From CAWVWD01 sp045106825 (GTDB lineage: Bacteria; Bacteroidota; Bacteroidia; Chitinophagales; Saprospiraceae): a stretch of 26,373 bases of DNA. The stretch's first letter is position 1. Every line of letters begins with the position of its first letter. The stretch spans positions 1 through 26,373 of the forward strand of contig JBGCFH010000243.1 of NCBI GenBank assembly GCA_045106825.1. The letters are read 5' to 3'. The notes under the pieces are model-generated. The model saw only the letters and a list, made by a program, of their open reading frames with translations. It was not told where the DNA came from and made no database searches. The translations under genes and the position numbers were made by a program. Shown in pieces: positions 1-8,686 of this stretch.

Positions 1-31
1 GACTTGCCTTTTTTATCAATAATTTCGTTGA

Positions 32-66
32 TCCCGAGGACTCGGGACGCCGAAGCAAAGGCTTCG
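32..66. repeat. Two adjacent GC-rich hairpins in the left-edge region
   Basis: Positions 32-38 and 41-47 form a perfect 7-bp inverted repeat with a 2-nt loop (tcccgag / ctcggga). Positions 51-56 and 61-66 form a second 6-bp hairpin (cgaagc / gcttcg). They are much more GC-rich than their surroundings. On the minus strand a start-less open frame runs from about 131 to the window edge and passes through both hairpins. The 9-mer tcgggacgc (42-50) recurs in reverse orientation inside the copper ATPase gene (12683-12691). I read this as part of an interspersed palindromic repeat, not a gene. The rest of 1-391 holds no gene that I can support, only AT-rich DNA leading to the tdh start. Confidence 0.5.
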
Positions 67-391
67 ACTGCGTTTTTCGCCTTATTCTTGACAAAAAATC
101 CTGCGTCAAAGAACGTACATTTATTTATATTTCAATACTTATTTATTAAATCACTTTTAGTTACCACTAAGATTTCGGACTGAAATTTTTCCAAGAACCA
201 ATTAAACTAAAAACTCATACCGACACATCTTACCAATACTACATTTGTACTATTCCGATACAGCCTTGTATCTAATATTAATTTTATCAAAAAATTACCT
301 AATTTTACGCTACCATATTTTTAAAACTTTGAGGGTTAAATTCTGTTAGATTTTTGCAATTTAACATTCAGAAGATTTTATACTAAAGAAA

Positions 392-1342
392 ATGAAAGAA
401 ACTGTCCTAATTACTGGGGCAAACGGGCAAATCGGAACTGTTCTCGTTCAAGCATTGATTGAGCGATATGGTTACGACTGTGTTTTAGCAACTGATATTG
501 CAACGGAATCGAATCAACAAGTTCGGTTTGAGCGATTAGATGTGTTAGATGCTTCCCGTTTTACAGATTTGGTGACACAATACCAAATCACCCAGATTTA
601 TCACTTAGCAGCGATTCTGTCTGCAAGTGGCGAAAAAAATCCATTGCGAACATGGGAAATCAATATGACTGGCTTTTTCAATGTAATGGAAACTGCCCGA
701 AAATTTGATTTGAAGGTTTTTTATCCAAGTTCGATTGCTGTCTTTGGAGAAAACCTACCTCCAGAATCTGCACCACAATATTCACCATTGATTCCTACTA
801 CGGTTTACGGTATTAGCAAAGCCGCTGGTGAAAATTGGGCTTATTATTATCGTAATCGTTATGGTATTGATGTGCGTTCGTTGCGTTATCCCGGTATTAT
901 TGGCCATCGTTCTAAGCCTGGTGGCGGAACGACTGATTATGCTGTTGATATTTTTCATGAAGCCATTTTGAATAAAACCTACACTTGTTTTCTTGCCGAA
1001 GATGCGACTTTACCGATGATTTATATGGAAGATGCGATTCGTGCGACCTTAGAACTGATGGAAGCTCCAAAGGAAAATTTGACGGTTTCTAATAGTTATA
1101 ACTTAGCAGGTTTGAGCTTTTCACCAGCTGAATTGGCGGAAGCCATCAAAAAAGAAATACCTGATTTTACAATACAATATAAACCTGACTTTCGTCAAAA
1201 AATCGCTGAATCGTGGCCAAAAATCATTGACGACTCCGAAGCTCGTCAAGATTGGAACTGGCAACCAAAATACGATTTAGAGAAAATGACGAAAGACATG
1301 ATTTTTAATTTAAAAAAACAATTGATTACAACGGTTGAATAA
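392..1342 (+). CDS. tdh: L-threonine 3-dehydrogenase, SDR (epimerase-like) type
   Basis: This 316-residue cytoplasmic enzyme of the extended short-chain dehydrogenase family should oxidise L-threonine to 2-amino-3-ketobutyrate with NAD+. Visible features are the N-terminal Rossmann glycine motif TGANGQIG (residues 8-15), HLAA (71-74), serines 113-114 and the catalytic YGISK (Tyr139, Lys143). The length is normal for the UDP-galactose-epimerase-like threonine dehydrogenases known from Flavobacterium and some archaea, which are unrelated to the zinc enzyme of E. coli. The following same-strand gene is kbl, whose enzyme consumes the unstable product, and this pairing is the main argument for threonine as substrate. 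On sequence alone another NAD-dependent epimerase/dehydratase activity would be possible. The start is the first ATG in frame with the Rossmann fold, preceded by an A-rich leader without a clear Shine-Dalgarno sequence. Confidence 0.88.
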   Translation: MKETVLITGANGQIGTVLVQALIERYGYDCVLATDIATESNQQVRFERLDVLDASRFTDLVTQYQITQIYHLAAILSASGEKNPLRTWEINMTGFFNVMETARKFDLKVFYPSSIAVFGENLPPESAPQYSPLIPTTVYGISKAAGENWAYYYRNRYGIDVRSLRYPGIIGHRSKPGGGTTDYAVDIFHEAILNKTYTCFLAEDATLPMIYMEDAIRATLELMEAPKENLTVSNSYNLAGLSFSPAELAEAIKKEIPDFTIQYKPDFRQKIAESWPKIIDDSEARQDWNWQPKYDLEKMTKDMIFNLKKQLITTVE

Positions 1343-1343
1343 G

Positions 1344-1463
1344 TTGAACCCATCCCTAACCCTTCCCTTAAAATGGAAGGGAATAACACTCGAAAATTAG
1401 AATATTCGAGGTCTGGCGTCAGGCTTCCTTCCCTTGAAAGGGAAGGATTGAGGATGGGTTCAA
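1344..1463. repeat. Nested palindromic element between tdh and kbl
   Basis: Nearly the whole tdh-kbl spacer is one inverted-repeat element. The outer arms 1344-1369 and 1438-1463 pair at 23 of 26 positions. Inside them are further hairpins: 1427-1435 with 1438-1446 (perfect 9 bp, 2-nt loop), a ctcgaa/ttcgag pair near 1389-1410, and ccttcc/ggaagg around 1361-1380. The stacked hairpins begin directly after the tdh stop codon. They could act as an attenuator or mRNA-stabilising structure within the operon, or be a small non-autonomous mobile repeat. No transposase is present and no target-site duplication is clear. Confidence 0.8.
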
Positions 1464-1503
1464 ACAAAAACCGTCTTTTACCATTCAAAATAAAAACGAA
1501 AAA

Positions 1504-2691
1504 ATGTTTAAAAACGTAGAAAACGCTTTACAAGACGAATTGACTGCTATCGAAGAAGCAGGATTATATAAGAAAGAACGTATTATTTCAACGCCTCAAG
1601 CAGCCGAAATTCAAGCTCAACCTGGTGGCGAAGTATTAAATTTTTGTGCCAATAATTACTTAGGTTTATCTTCACATCCTGATGTAATTCAAGCGGCAAA
1701 AGATGCGATTGATTCGCATGGTTATGGAATGTCATCGGTTCGTTTTATTTGTGGAACGCAAGATATTCACAAAGAATTGGAGCAAAAAATTGCCAAATTT
1801 GTCGGTTGTGAAGATGCGATTTTGTACGCAGCAGCTTTTGATGCAAATGGTGGTTTGTTTGAGCCGATTTTAGGAAAAGAAGATGCAATTATTTCAGATT
1901 CTTTGAATCATGCGTCGATTATTGATGGTATTCGTTTGTGTAAAGCGGCACGTTATCGCTACAAAACGAATGATATGGCGGATTTGGAAGCGAAACTACA
2001 AGAAGCTCAAGGTGCAAGACGACGTTTAATCGCAACGGATGGCGTTTTTTCAATGGATGGAACTTTGGCACAATTGGATAAAATCTGTGATTTGGCAGAT
2101 AAATATGATGCAATGGTGATGGTTGATGATTGTCATGCAACTGGTTTTATTGGTAAAAATGGTCGTGGCGTTGCAGAACATTGTGGCGTTTTGGGTCGTG
2201 TCGATATTATTACTGGAACTTTTGGAAAAGCATTAGGCGGAGCAATGGGCGGATTTACGGCTGCTCGCAAAGAAATCGTGGACATGTTGCGTCAGCGTTC
2301 TCGTCCATATTTGTTTTCCAATTCGTTAGCTCCTTCGATTGTTGGTGCTTCGATTAAAGTCTTGGATATTTTGTCGGCTTCAACGGCTTTGCGTGATAAG
2401 TTGGAAGGTAATGCGAAATATTTCCGTCAAGAAATGGAAGCGGCTGGTTTTGATATTTTACCTGGCGAAACACCGATTGTTCCTGTGATGTTGTATGATG
2501 CAAAATTATCACAAACTTTTGCGGATGAGTTGTTAAAAGAAGGAATTTATGTGATTGGATTTTTCTTCCCAGTTGTGCCGAGAGAACAAGCGAGAATCCG
2601 TGTGCAAATTTCTGCTGGACATGAACGTGAACACTTGGAAAAAGCTGTTGCTGCATTTACGAAAGTGGGAAAAAGGTTAGGCGTGATTTAA
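1504..2691 (+). CDS. kbl: Glycine C-acetyltransferase (2-amino-3-ketobutyrate CoA ligase)
   Basis: This 395-residue PLP enzyme of the alpha-oxoamine synthase family cleaves 2-amino-3-ketobutyrate with CoA to glycine and acetyl-CoA in the cytoplasm. Its length closely matches the E. coli enzyme. The PLP-binding lysine is Lys242 in TGTFGKALGG (residues 238-246). VDDCHATG (207-214) carries the aspartate that contacts the pyridine nitrogen (Asp208) and His211. SLNHAS (133-138) carries the histidine expected to stack on the cofactor. It lies 161 bp downstream of the SDR-type threonine dehydrogenase on the same strand, giving a two-step threonine catabolic unit. The start at 1504 follows an A-rich stretch, and alignment from residue 1 looks complete. 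Other family members (KAPA synthase, serine palmitoyltransferase) are less likely given the neighbour. Confidence 0.93.
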   Translation: MFKNVENALQDELTAIEEAGLYKKERIISTPQAAEIQAQPGGEVLNFCANNYLGLSSHPDVIQAAKDAIDSHGYGMSSVRFICGTQDIHKELEQKIAKFVGCEDAILYAAAFDANGGLFEPILGKEDAIISDSLNHASIIDGIRLCKAARYRYKTNDMADLEAKLQEAQGARRRLIATDGVFSMDGTLAQLDKICDLADKYDAMVMVDDCHATGFIGKNGRGVAEHCGVLGRVDIITGTFGKALGGAMGGFTAARKEIVDMLRQRSRPYLFSNSLAPSIVGASIKVLDILSASTALRDKLEGNAKYFRQEMEAAGFDILPGETPIVPVMLYDAKLSQTFADELLKEGIYVIGFFFPVVPREQARIRVQISAGHEREHLEKAVAAFTKVGKRLGVI

Positions 2692-2692
2692 A

Positions 2693-2796
2693 TTTTTTAT
2701 AGGTATAACCTATGGCTATTCAAATTGAACTCTTCCAGAATTCTGAACTCTGAAAGGGTTAAACGTGAATAGCCATAGGTTACACCTATGAAAAAA
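2693..2796. terminator. Long inverted repeat, probable bidirectional terminator
   Basis: The arms 2693-2722 and 2766-2796 form an almost perfect roughly 30-bp inverted repeat, starting with a T-run on one side and ending with an A-run on the other. Each arm contains its own smaller palindrome (cataggt / acctatg type), and the 43-nt centre holds the perfect palindrome cagaattctg. The element fills the gap between the stop codons of the convergent kbl and PorE-like genes, so it probably ends transcription in both directions. Its compound nested structure is more elaborate than an ordinary terminator and suggests an interspersed repeat element reused as one. Confidence 0.75.
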
Positions 2797-2801
2797 TCAT
2801 A

Positions 2802-4823
2802 TTATTCCAAAATCGTAAATGTCGTTCGACGATTTTGTTGATGTTGTTCTTTTGTACAACTGGAACAAGCACAAGTCACCGAAGGTCGAGTTTCTCCAAA
2901 ACCTTTTGCTTTCAATCTATCAACACTAATTCCTAAAGAAATCAAATAACTTACTGCTGAATCTGCTCTTTTTTGCGATAACCAGTTATTATAAGCATCA
3001 TTTCCTTGACAATCTGTATGTGAATTTAATTGAATATTAATCTGTGGATTTTCTCTTAAAATCCTTGCTAATTGATTCAATGTCGGTTCTGCATCTGCTC
3101 GAATAGCGAATTTATCTAAATCGTAATAAATATTTTCTAATGTAAATTCTTTACCAACGATTTCTTTATTCAACTCTAAAGTCACTTTGAATCGACGAAT
3201 CGGTTTTTCGGGATCTTCTTCGATTCCTCGACTTGAAAATGTTGTTGAATTATTCAAATAACCAGCTTTTGAACCGAATAAATTATAATATTCATTTAAT
3301 TCAATTTCTAATTCATAAAAACCACTTCCGTCAGTTTCTATCGTTTTAGATTCGTTACCAATATTGATTTGCACCTTTGTATTCGGCAAATTATCTTTTC
3401 CAACAATTCCGCTACTTGGATCGTCTGGCGTTGCATAAACTGTCTCTACAGTAGTAATTTCCAATATATATTTGAATTCGGTATTTTCCACAATTTCTTG
3501 TGTATCAATCACTTCTTCCACAGGTGGCGGAATGACTTTTATTGGTGGCAAAATGACTTTTGAAAATTTGTAAATATCATCTGAACCATCACGATTTGTT
3601 GTAAAATAACCAGCTTGAATAACTGTATCTAATTTTTCAGATTGATAATCAACGACATAACCAAAATCATCCGAACCAGAGTTTATTGGTGCTTTTAGAT
3701 TCTGTAAAGGCGACCAACGACCAGAACGACTTTGGAAGGTTTTAAACACATCTAATCCGCCCATTCCAACATGAAAATCAGAAGAAAAATACAACGTATC
3801 TGCATCTAAAAAAGGTGCTAATTCATTACCTTCCGTATTGATTTGGCTTCCCAAATTCTCAGGCAAATCCCACGTTCCATCAGACATTTTGCGAGAATAA
3901 TAAATATCAAATCCACCATAACCATCTAAAATATCGGTCGCAAAATATAAGACATTGCCATCAGCAGAAAGCGTCGGTTGAGCGTAATTTGTGTTTGCAA
4001 TCATAATTTCCTTCAACGGAACAGGTTTCGACCATTTTCCATCTTCAAACTGTGAAAACATCAATTTACAATAATTCGTTTTTCCATCTTTATTATCTTC
4101 ACCACATCTTGAAAAATAGGCTTCTGTATAATCCGCATTGAAGGAAATTGTTCCATCATTATAATTAGTATTAAAAACAGCATCGAATGGTTGAACTGCA
4201 CCTTTGTCTGCATCAACCACAAATAAATCTGAAAACTCTCTTCCTGTCCAATTATAAACTTCTTCACCTGAACTTGTCGAGCGGTCAGAAGTGAACACAA
4301 TTTGCCCATCTTTATATATTGATGGTGCGTAATCCATCGCACTACTATTGAATCTTGCAGGTTCTAAAATAAATTCAGTGCGTTCTTTTGCGTTATCAAT
4401 CCAAGTTTGTGCTTGTCTACACGCAGCGACTTCTTTACGCCACAAAAACGCATCGCCAGTTTGTGTAATCAAATCCTCAAAAGCTTTGGCAGCTTCATTA
4501 TATTTTTCTAACTCTTTGAGTGCAAAAGCATAGTTTTTTAAGCCATCAGGATTCCCAGTCAGTTCATAACTCTTTAAAAACCAATCTTTTGACTTATCAG
4601 GTTTATTCAAAACTCGATAACTATCGGCTAACATAGTTGCCAGTTTTGACTTTTCATCAATTCCATCTGCTTTTTGAAAATCGGAAGGCAACATTTGAAC
4701 AGCAACAGCGTATTGTTTGCGTTCATAAGCCGTTGTTCCGTCTTTTATTTTTTGTGTGAATGTGCAACTTGCAACAATTATAGTTAATAATGCTGCAATT
4801 GAAAATAGCTTTGTTTTTATCAT
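2802..4823 (-). CDS. PorE-like OmpA-family lipoprotein (TPR-PD40-CRD-OmpA)
   Basis: This is a 673-residue envelope lipoprotein. The signal peptide ends in the lipobox VASC, placing the lipidated cysteine at residue 20. A TPR-like helical region (about 28-145) is followed by a PD40/WD40-like propeller (about 160-420, with repeats such as APSIYKDGQIVFTSDR and QPTLSADGNVLYFATD). A proline-rich linker (425-436), a carboxypeptidase-regulatory-like beta domain (about 475-550) and an OmpA-type peptidoglycan-binding domain (560-673) complete it. The OmpA motif includes SHTD (601-604) and LSQKRA (615-620), giving the expected Asp604 and Arg619. This domain order is that of PorE (PG1058), a type IX secretion component in Porphyromonas that tethers the outer-membrane machinery to peptidoglycan. 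Bacteroidota carry several paralogues, and no other T9SS gene lies nearby, so a direct secretion role is inferred only. Confidence 0.85.
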   Translation of the reverse strand: MIKTKLFSIAALLTIIVASCTFTQKIKDGTTAYERKQYAVAVQMLPSDFQKADGIDEKSKLATMLADSYRVLNKPDKSKDWFLKSYELTGNPDGLKNYAFALKELEKYNEAAKAFEDLITQTGDAFLWRKEVAACRQAQTWIDNAKERTEFILEPARFNSSAMDYAPSIYKDGQIVFTSDRSTSSGEEVYNWTGREFSDLFVVDADKGAVQPFDAVFNTNYNDGTISFNADYTEAYFSRCGEDNKDGKTNYCKLMFSQFEDGKWSKPVPLKEIMIANTNYAQPTLSADGNVLYFATDILDGYGGFDIYYSRKMSDGTWDLPENLGSQINTEGNELAPFLDADTLYFSSDFHVGMGGLDVFKTFQSRSGRWSPLQNLKAPINSGSDDFGYVVDYQSEKLDTVIQAGYFTTNRDGSDDIYKFSKVILPPIKVIPPPVEEVIDTQEIVENTEFKYILEITTVETVYATPDDPSSGIVGKDNLPNTKVQINIGNESKTIETDGSGFYELEIELNEYYNLFGSKAGYLNNSTTFSSRGIEEDPEKPIRRFKVTLELNKEIVGKEFTLENIYYDLDKFAIRADAEPTLNQLARILRENPQINIQLNSHTDCQGNDAYNNWLSQKRADSAVSYLISLGISVDRLKAKGFGETRPSVTCACSSCTKEQHQQNRRTTFTILE

Positions 4824-4838
4824 AAGAATAGGTTTAAT

Positions 4839-4998
4839 GAGTTGCGGGTTACGGGTTGCAAATTGCGAGTTTGACGAATCAATACAAAAAATTGATTTAA
4901 ATAATTTTTTATTTTTATATAAAAATAGGAATTAACAATAACTCATTTTTTATGTAAACTCGTCAAACTCGCAACTCACAACTCGCAACTCGTAACCC
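4839..4998. repeat. Long-arm inverted repeat upstream of the PorE-like gene
   Basis: The arms 4839-4877 and 4960-4998 share gggttac, gttgc and gcgagtttgacga blocks in opposite orientation. They enclose about 80 bp of very AT-rich DNA. Short units of the type gagttgcg are repeated within the arms, and the right arm has about one unit more. The element sits just upstream of the PorE-like start codon (4823), so it would lie in its promoter or 5' leader. The remainder of the 4824-5223 divergent spacer shows only AT-rich DNA. The 12-mer actcgcaactcg (4981-4992) recurs at 14049-14060, just before the TonB-dependent receptor gene. Confidence 0.7.
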
Positions 4999-5223
4999 TT
5001 AACGCACAATATATTAAAATAACGTAATAAACAAAACAGAGGTTGTTTGGTTGACGAAAATGAGTTTGTTAGTATTTTGTTAAAGGTTGTAATAAATAAT
5101 TGGGTTTACTTTCGTTAAAACCTAAATATCAATAACTTATCAACTTATTAAACTGTAACTTTTCTTAAAGTTTCCATTATAAATGTTGAAAAAACATTCA
5201 TAACACTTTACAAACAACTACAA

Positions 5224-8200
5224 ATGAAAATCAAAATCTATTCACTAATTGTAGGGTTATTACTGCCCTTTCTCTGCTTTTCGCAAACCACAAATCCATC
5301 ATTATTACCAGTAAAAGTGCAGCAAAAATGGGGTTTGATTGATAGTTCTGGCACAATCCGAATCGAACCACAATATGACAATTTAAAAATGTTACACACT
5401 GATTTTAATCAATCGTACTACTTAATTAGTCGTGATAAAAAAATCGGTTTATTGAATCCGAATGGACAAGAAATCATATCTACAAACTATCGCCGAATTC
5501 GTCCTTTGTCTGACGATTATTTCGCAGTAATAAAAGATTCTCTCGAAATCGTTATTGATAAGAATGAACAGCAGATTTTAAAGGCTTCCTTTGATTATGT
5601 AACGATGTTAAATTCACATTTTTTTGCATTCAAAAAAGGGAATCTTTGGGGCGTTTATCAACGAAATAAAGGCATTTTGTTTGAGCCACAATTTGACGAA
5701 ATCAATCCTATTAATGAAGGTAAAGGTTACTTTGGTGTCATGAAAATGAAAGGTGCAGTTGCACATTGGGGACTTTGGGACAAAGCAGGAAACTTAGTTA
5801 TTCCACTCGACTATCAAGATATTGACGTTATTGATGATAACAAAGTTTTGGTTAAAAAAGAAAACCTTTGGGGAATGGTTGATGCTGATGGAAAGCAAAT
5901 ATTTGAACCTAAATATCAGTCTTACAGTAAGTTATCTCGCTATTATTCAACTTATATAACGCCCAAAAATACACAAGAATTATATCTTAATCTTAAAAAT
6001 ACTTTTTTTACTTCTGATACAAAATTTCGGTCTTATCGCTTGATTTGGCAAGATTCTACCATTATCGCAGCTCACACGACTTTTAAAATGGGCATATTGG
6101 ATAGTGTCGGAAATGTAATTATTCCACCTTTATTTGAAAATATTGAACGATACGATGGCGATATTTTCAAAGTTCGTAAAGGAGGTTGGGGTTTATATAA
6201 CGTTCAAGATTCTATTGTTGTTAATACGAATTTTGATGCAATCGGAAAATTCAATGATGATGGATTTGCGATGATTAGAATCAATAATAAATTCGGTTAT
6301 CTAAATCGAAAATTTGAAGTAGTTATTCCTGCGATGTATACCAGATTAATTTTATATAACAGATTATTAAAAGCATATGATAGAAATAATTTGACTTTTT
6401 TTAATCAAACCGTAGAGGACAAATTTGAACTCAATGATGCTTATGTGAATGTCAAAAGTTTACGAGTTGGCGGAAATGGTAATCGTAATAATGGTTTTAC
6501 AACCGTTCAAAGTGCAAGTTGGCAAAACCCAAAAGAGTTTGGAAACTATCACTGGAAAAAAAATGAAAATGGTTTGTATGGTTTACAAGAAATTTCTAAT
6601 TCAAATACTTGGATTGTCGAACCAAAGTACAAACATATCAAAGTATTACATCGACATAATATAACATTAGTTTATAATGAAATGGTTGATACAGCTAAAT
6701 CTTATCCAATTTTTGGTAGAACTCGACACGTTATTTATCACCCAGTTCAGCTTTTTTCAAATCAAAACTTACAAATCATTTCTAATGAAAAAATCATTGG
6801 AATTCGCTCAAGTGATTATGATAATGGAAGTTCATCCGCAACATTTTTGGGTGGAAATGGTCAATTTGGATTGATTCATAAAAATGGTCAAATCGTACAA
6901 CAACCAAACAAGTTATTTATAAAATATTTTGAAAAAGGATTGTTTGCATTTCCAAAAGGAGAACAAGTTGTGAGTGACAATCGTTCTTCAAAATTTGATT
7001 TTGCTCGTTCTTTTTCCTTACATCGAGATTTCAATATTGACTTTTATGAGCGTAGTAATGTGTTGGACAATCATTACAAAGTAGAAAAAGGATTTTGGGG
7101 TTATTGTGATGAAAATGGGAAAGTTATTGTTAAACCTCAATTTACAATTATTGGACAATTTCAAACCTCAAATAAAGTCATCAATAGAACACGAGAAGGT
7201 TGGGGAATGATGGATAACTCAGGTAAAACGATTGTTCCATTCGTTTATGATAAAATTGATAAATATGGAACTAACAAATATCTGCTTCGTGCAAAAAATA
7301 AACTCATCATCACCTTATCAGCGACAGGAAAAGCTTTAGATGACCAATATATTGGTCAAGGACAATTTTTTGAAGGTTTGGCAAGAGTGGCGAAAAGAGA
7401 CACTTCAGGAAAATTAATTTGGGGTTTTGTAAATGAAAATTATGAAGAAATCATTCCTTGTCAATATAAAAGTGCTAAAAATTATAAAAATGGTCAAACA
7501 GCGGTTTTAGATACAGCTTGGCATTTGATGGATAAATCGGGTAAAATTATTGCTACTTTACCCAAAGTTGTTAAAGAAATAGGAGAATTTCACCATGATT
7601 TGGCTTGGGCAAAATTGGGCGAAAGTACGTATGGTTACATCAATACTTCTGGTAAATTTGTCATTAAACCAAAATTGAGTAAAGCAGGTAATTTTACAAA
7701 ATTTGGTGTAGCAAATGCTGCCTTAAATGGACAATCTATCTTGATTGATGATAAAGGAATGCCGATAACAGAATTTGGTGTTTACGGAAATATCTTCAAT
7801 ATTCAACCAAATGGATTTGCTAAAGTACAACATCCTCGACGACGTTTGTATGGCTTATTAAATCAATCAGGAAAACTGGTTGTACCAATTCTATACGACC
7901 AAATTACGCCATTCAAAAATGGTATTGCAACAATTAAAAAATATAGCAAATATGGTTTTATTGATAAAAATGGAAAAGTCATCGTTGAACCAAAATATGA
8001 TAAAGTTGGTCAACCTTCAGAAGGTTTAATTCCTGTATTTATGGTTGAAGAAAAAGCATGGAAGTATATTGATTATCAAGGAAATATAAAAATAAAAGGT
8101 AAATTTATTGAAGCTGCTGATTTTTTTCAAGATTATGCAGTCGTCAAAATTGATAACACAGTTGATGGCAAAAAAGAACGTGTTTCTGCCTTAATTGATA

Positions 8201-8679
8201 AAACAGGTAAATTTCAATTTGTTTCAACGATTGATAAAAATTTAAAATATCACACTAAAGGTTTTCGAGTTATCGAATCTTTAGACATTGAAGGAACAGG
8301 AAGTAATGCCAAATCTGTTTCTGCTATGTATTATGCTGATGAAAATAATTATAATATCTTTGGTCGAGAATATAAATCGGTCGAACCTTTTGAAAATGAA
8401 TTGGGTTTTGTCGTTACAGATAATGGCTGGGGAGCGGTAAACGAACAAGGTTTCTCTATTATTCCTGAAAAATACGTTCGATTAATTCGTACAAAAGATG
8501 GAAACGTTCGTGGAAAAGCTAAATATTTGTACGGATTATGTGATCTTGACGGCAATATGATTCAACCAGTCGAATTTGATAATATTTATAAAGGTACAGA
8601 TTTATATCATGTAGAACGTGACGGAAAAATCGGTTATCTAAATCTAAATGGCGATTGGATTTGGGAAATACAGGAGTAA
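5224..8679 (+). CDS. Very long secreted WG-repeat protein
   Basis: This 1151-residue protein starts with a Sec signal peptide (about residues 1-20, cleaved near CFS-Q). The rest is almost entirely WG repeats: a roughly 25- to 50-residue unit with an aromatic-Gly pair, a hydrophobic-Asp/Asn turn, a Gly-Lys, a hydrophobic-Pro, then a Tyr-Asp stretch. Examples are KWGLIDSSG near the start, GWGMMDNSGKTIVPFVYD in the middle and KYGFIDKNGKVIVEPKYD towards the end. I count at least twenty recognisable copies. The protein ends in a degenerate copy (KIGYLNLNGDWIW), with no type IX sorting domain and no membrane segment. WG repeats (KWG family) are thought to form a beta-rich scaffold, but their biochemical role is poorly known. 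The protein is presumably periplasmic or extracellular. The gene is divergent from the PorE-like gene. Confidence 0.85.
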   Translation: MKIKIYSLIVGLLLPFLCFSQTTNPSLLPVKVQQKWGLIDSSGTIRIEPQYDNLKMLHTDFNQSYYLISRDKKIGLLNPNGQEIISTNYRRIRPLSDDYFAVIKDSLEIVIDKNEQQILKASFDYVTMLNSHFFAFKKGNLWGVYQRNKGILFEPQFDEINPINEGKGYFGVMKMKGAVAHWGLWDKAGNLVIPLDYQDIDVIDDNKVLVKKENLWGMVDADGKQIFEPKYQSYSKLSRYYSTYITPKNTQELYLNLKNTFFTSDTKFRSYRLIWQDSTIIAAHTTFKMGILDSVGNVIIPPLFENIERYDGDIFKVRKGGWGLYNVQDSIVVNTNFDAIGKFNDDGFAMIRINNKFGYLNRKFEVVIPAMYTRLILYNRLLKAYDRNNLTFFNQTVEDKFELNDAYVNVKSLRVGGNGNRNNGFTTVQSASWQNPKEFGNYHWKKNENGLYGLQEISNSNTWIVEPKYKHIKVLHRHNITLVYNEMVDTAKSYPIFGRTRHVIYHPVQLFSNQNLQIISNEKIIGIRSSDYDNGSSSATFLGGNGQFGLIHKNGQIVQQPNKLFIKYFEKGLFAFPKGEQVVSDNRSSKFDFARSFSLHRDFNIDFYERSNVLDNHYKVEKGFWGYCDENGKVIVKPQFTIIGQFQTSNKVINRTREGWGMMDNSGKTIVPFVYDKIDKYGTNKYLLRAKNKLIITLSATGKALDDQYIGQGQFFEGLARVAKRDTSGKLIWGFVNENYEEIIPCQYKSAKNYKNGQTAVLDTAWHLMDKSGKIIATLPKVVKEIGEFHHDLAWAKLGESTYGYINTSGKFVIKPKLSKAGNFTKFGVANAALNGQSILIDDKGMPITEFGVYGNIFNIQPNGFAKVQHPRRRLYGLLNQSGKLVVPILYDQITPFKNGIATIKKYSKYGFIDKNGKVIVEPKYDKVGQPSEGLIPVFMVEEKAWKYIDYQGNIKIKGKFIEAADFFQDYAVVKIDNTVDGKKERVSALIDKTGKFQFVSTIDKNLKYHTKGFRVIESLDIEGTGSNAKSVSAMYYADENNYNIFGREYKSVEPFENELGFVVTDNGWGAVNEQGFSIIPEKYVRLIRTKDGNVRGKAKYLYGLCDLDGNMIQPVEFDNIYKGTDLYHVERDGKIGYLNLNGDWIWEIQE

Positions 8680-8686
8680 CTTTAAT

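Noticed and set aside
1246..1488. Minus-strand frame across the tdh end and the spacer
   Set aside because: It reads through the palindromic element and the antisense of tdh, with no family match.
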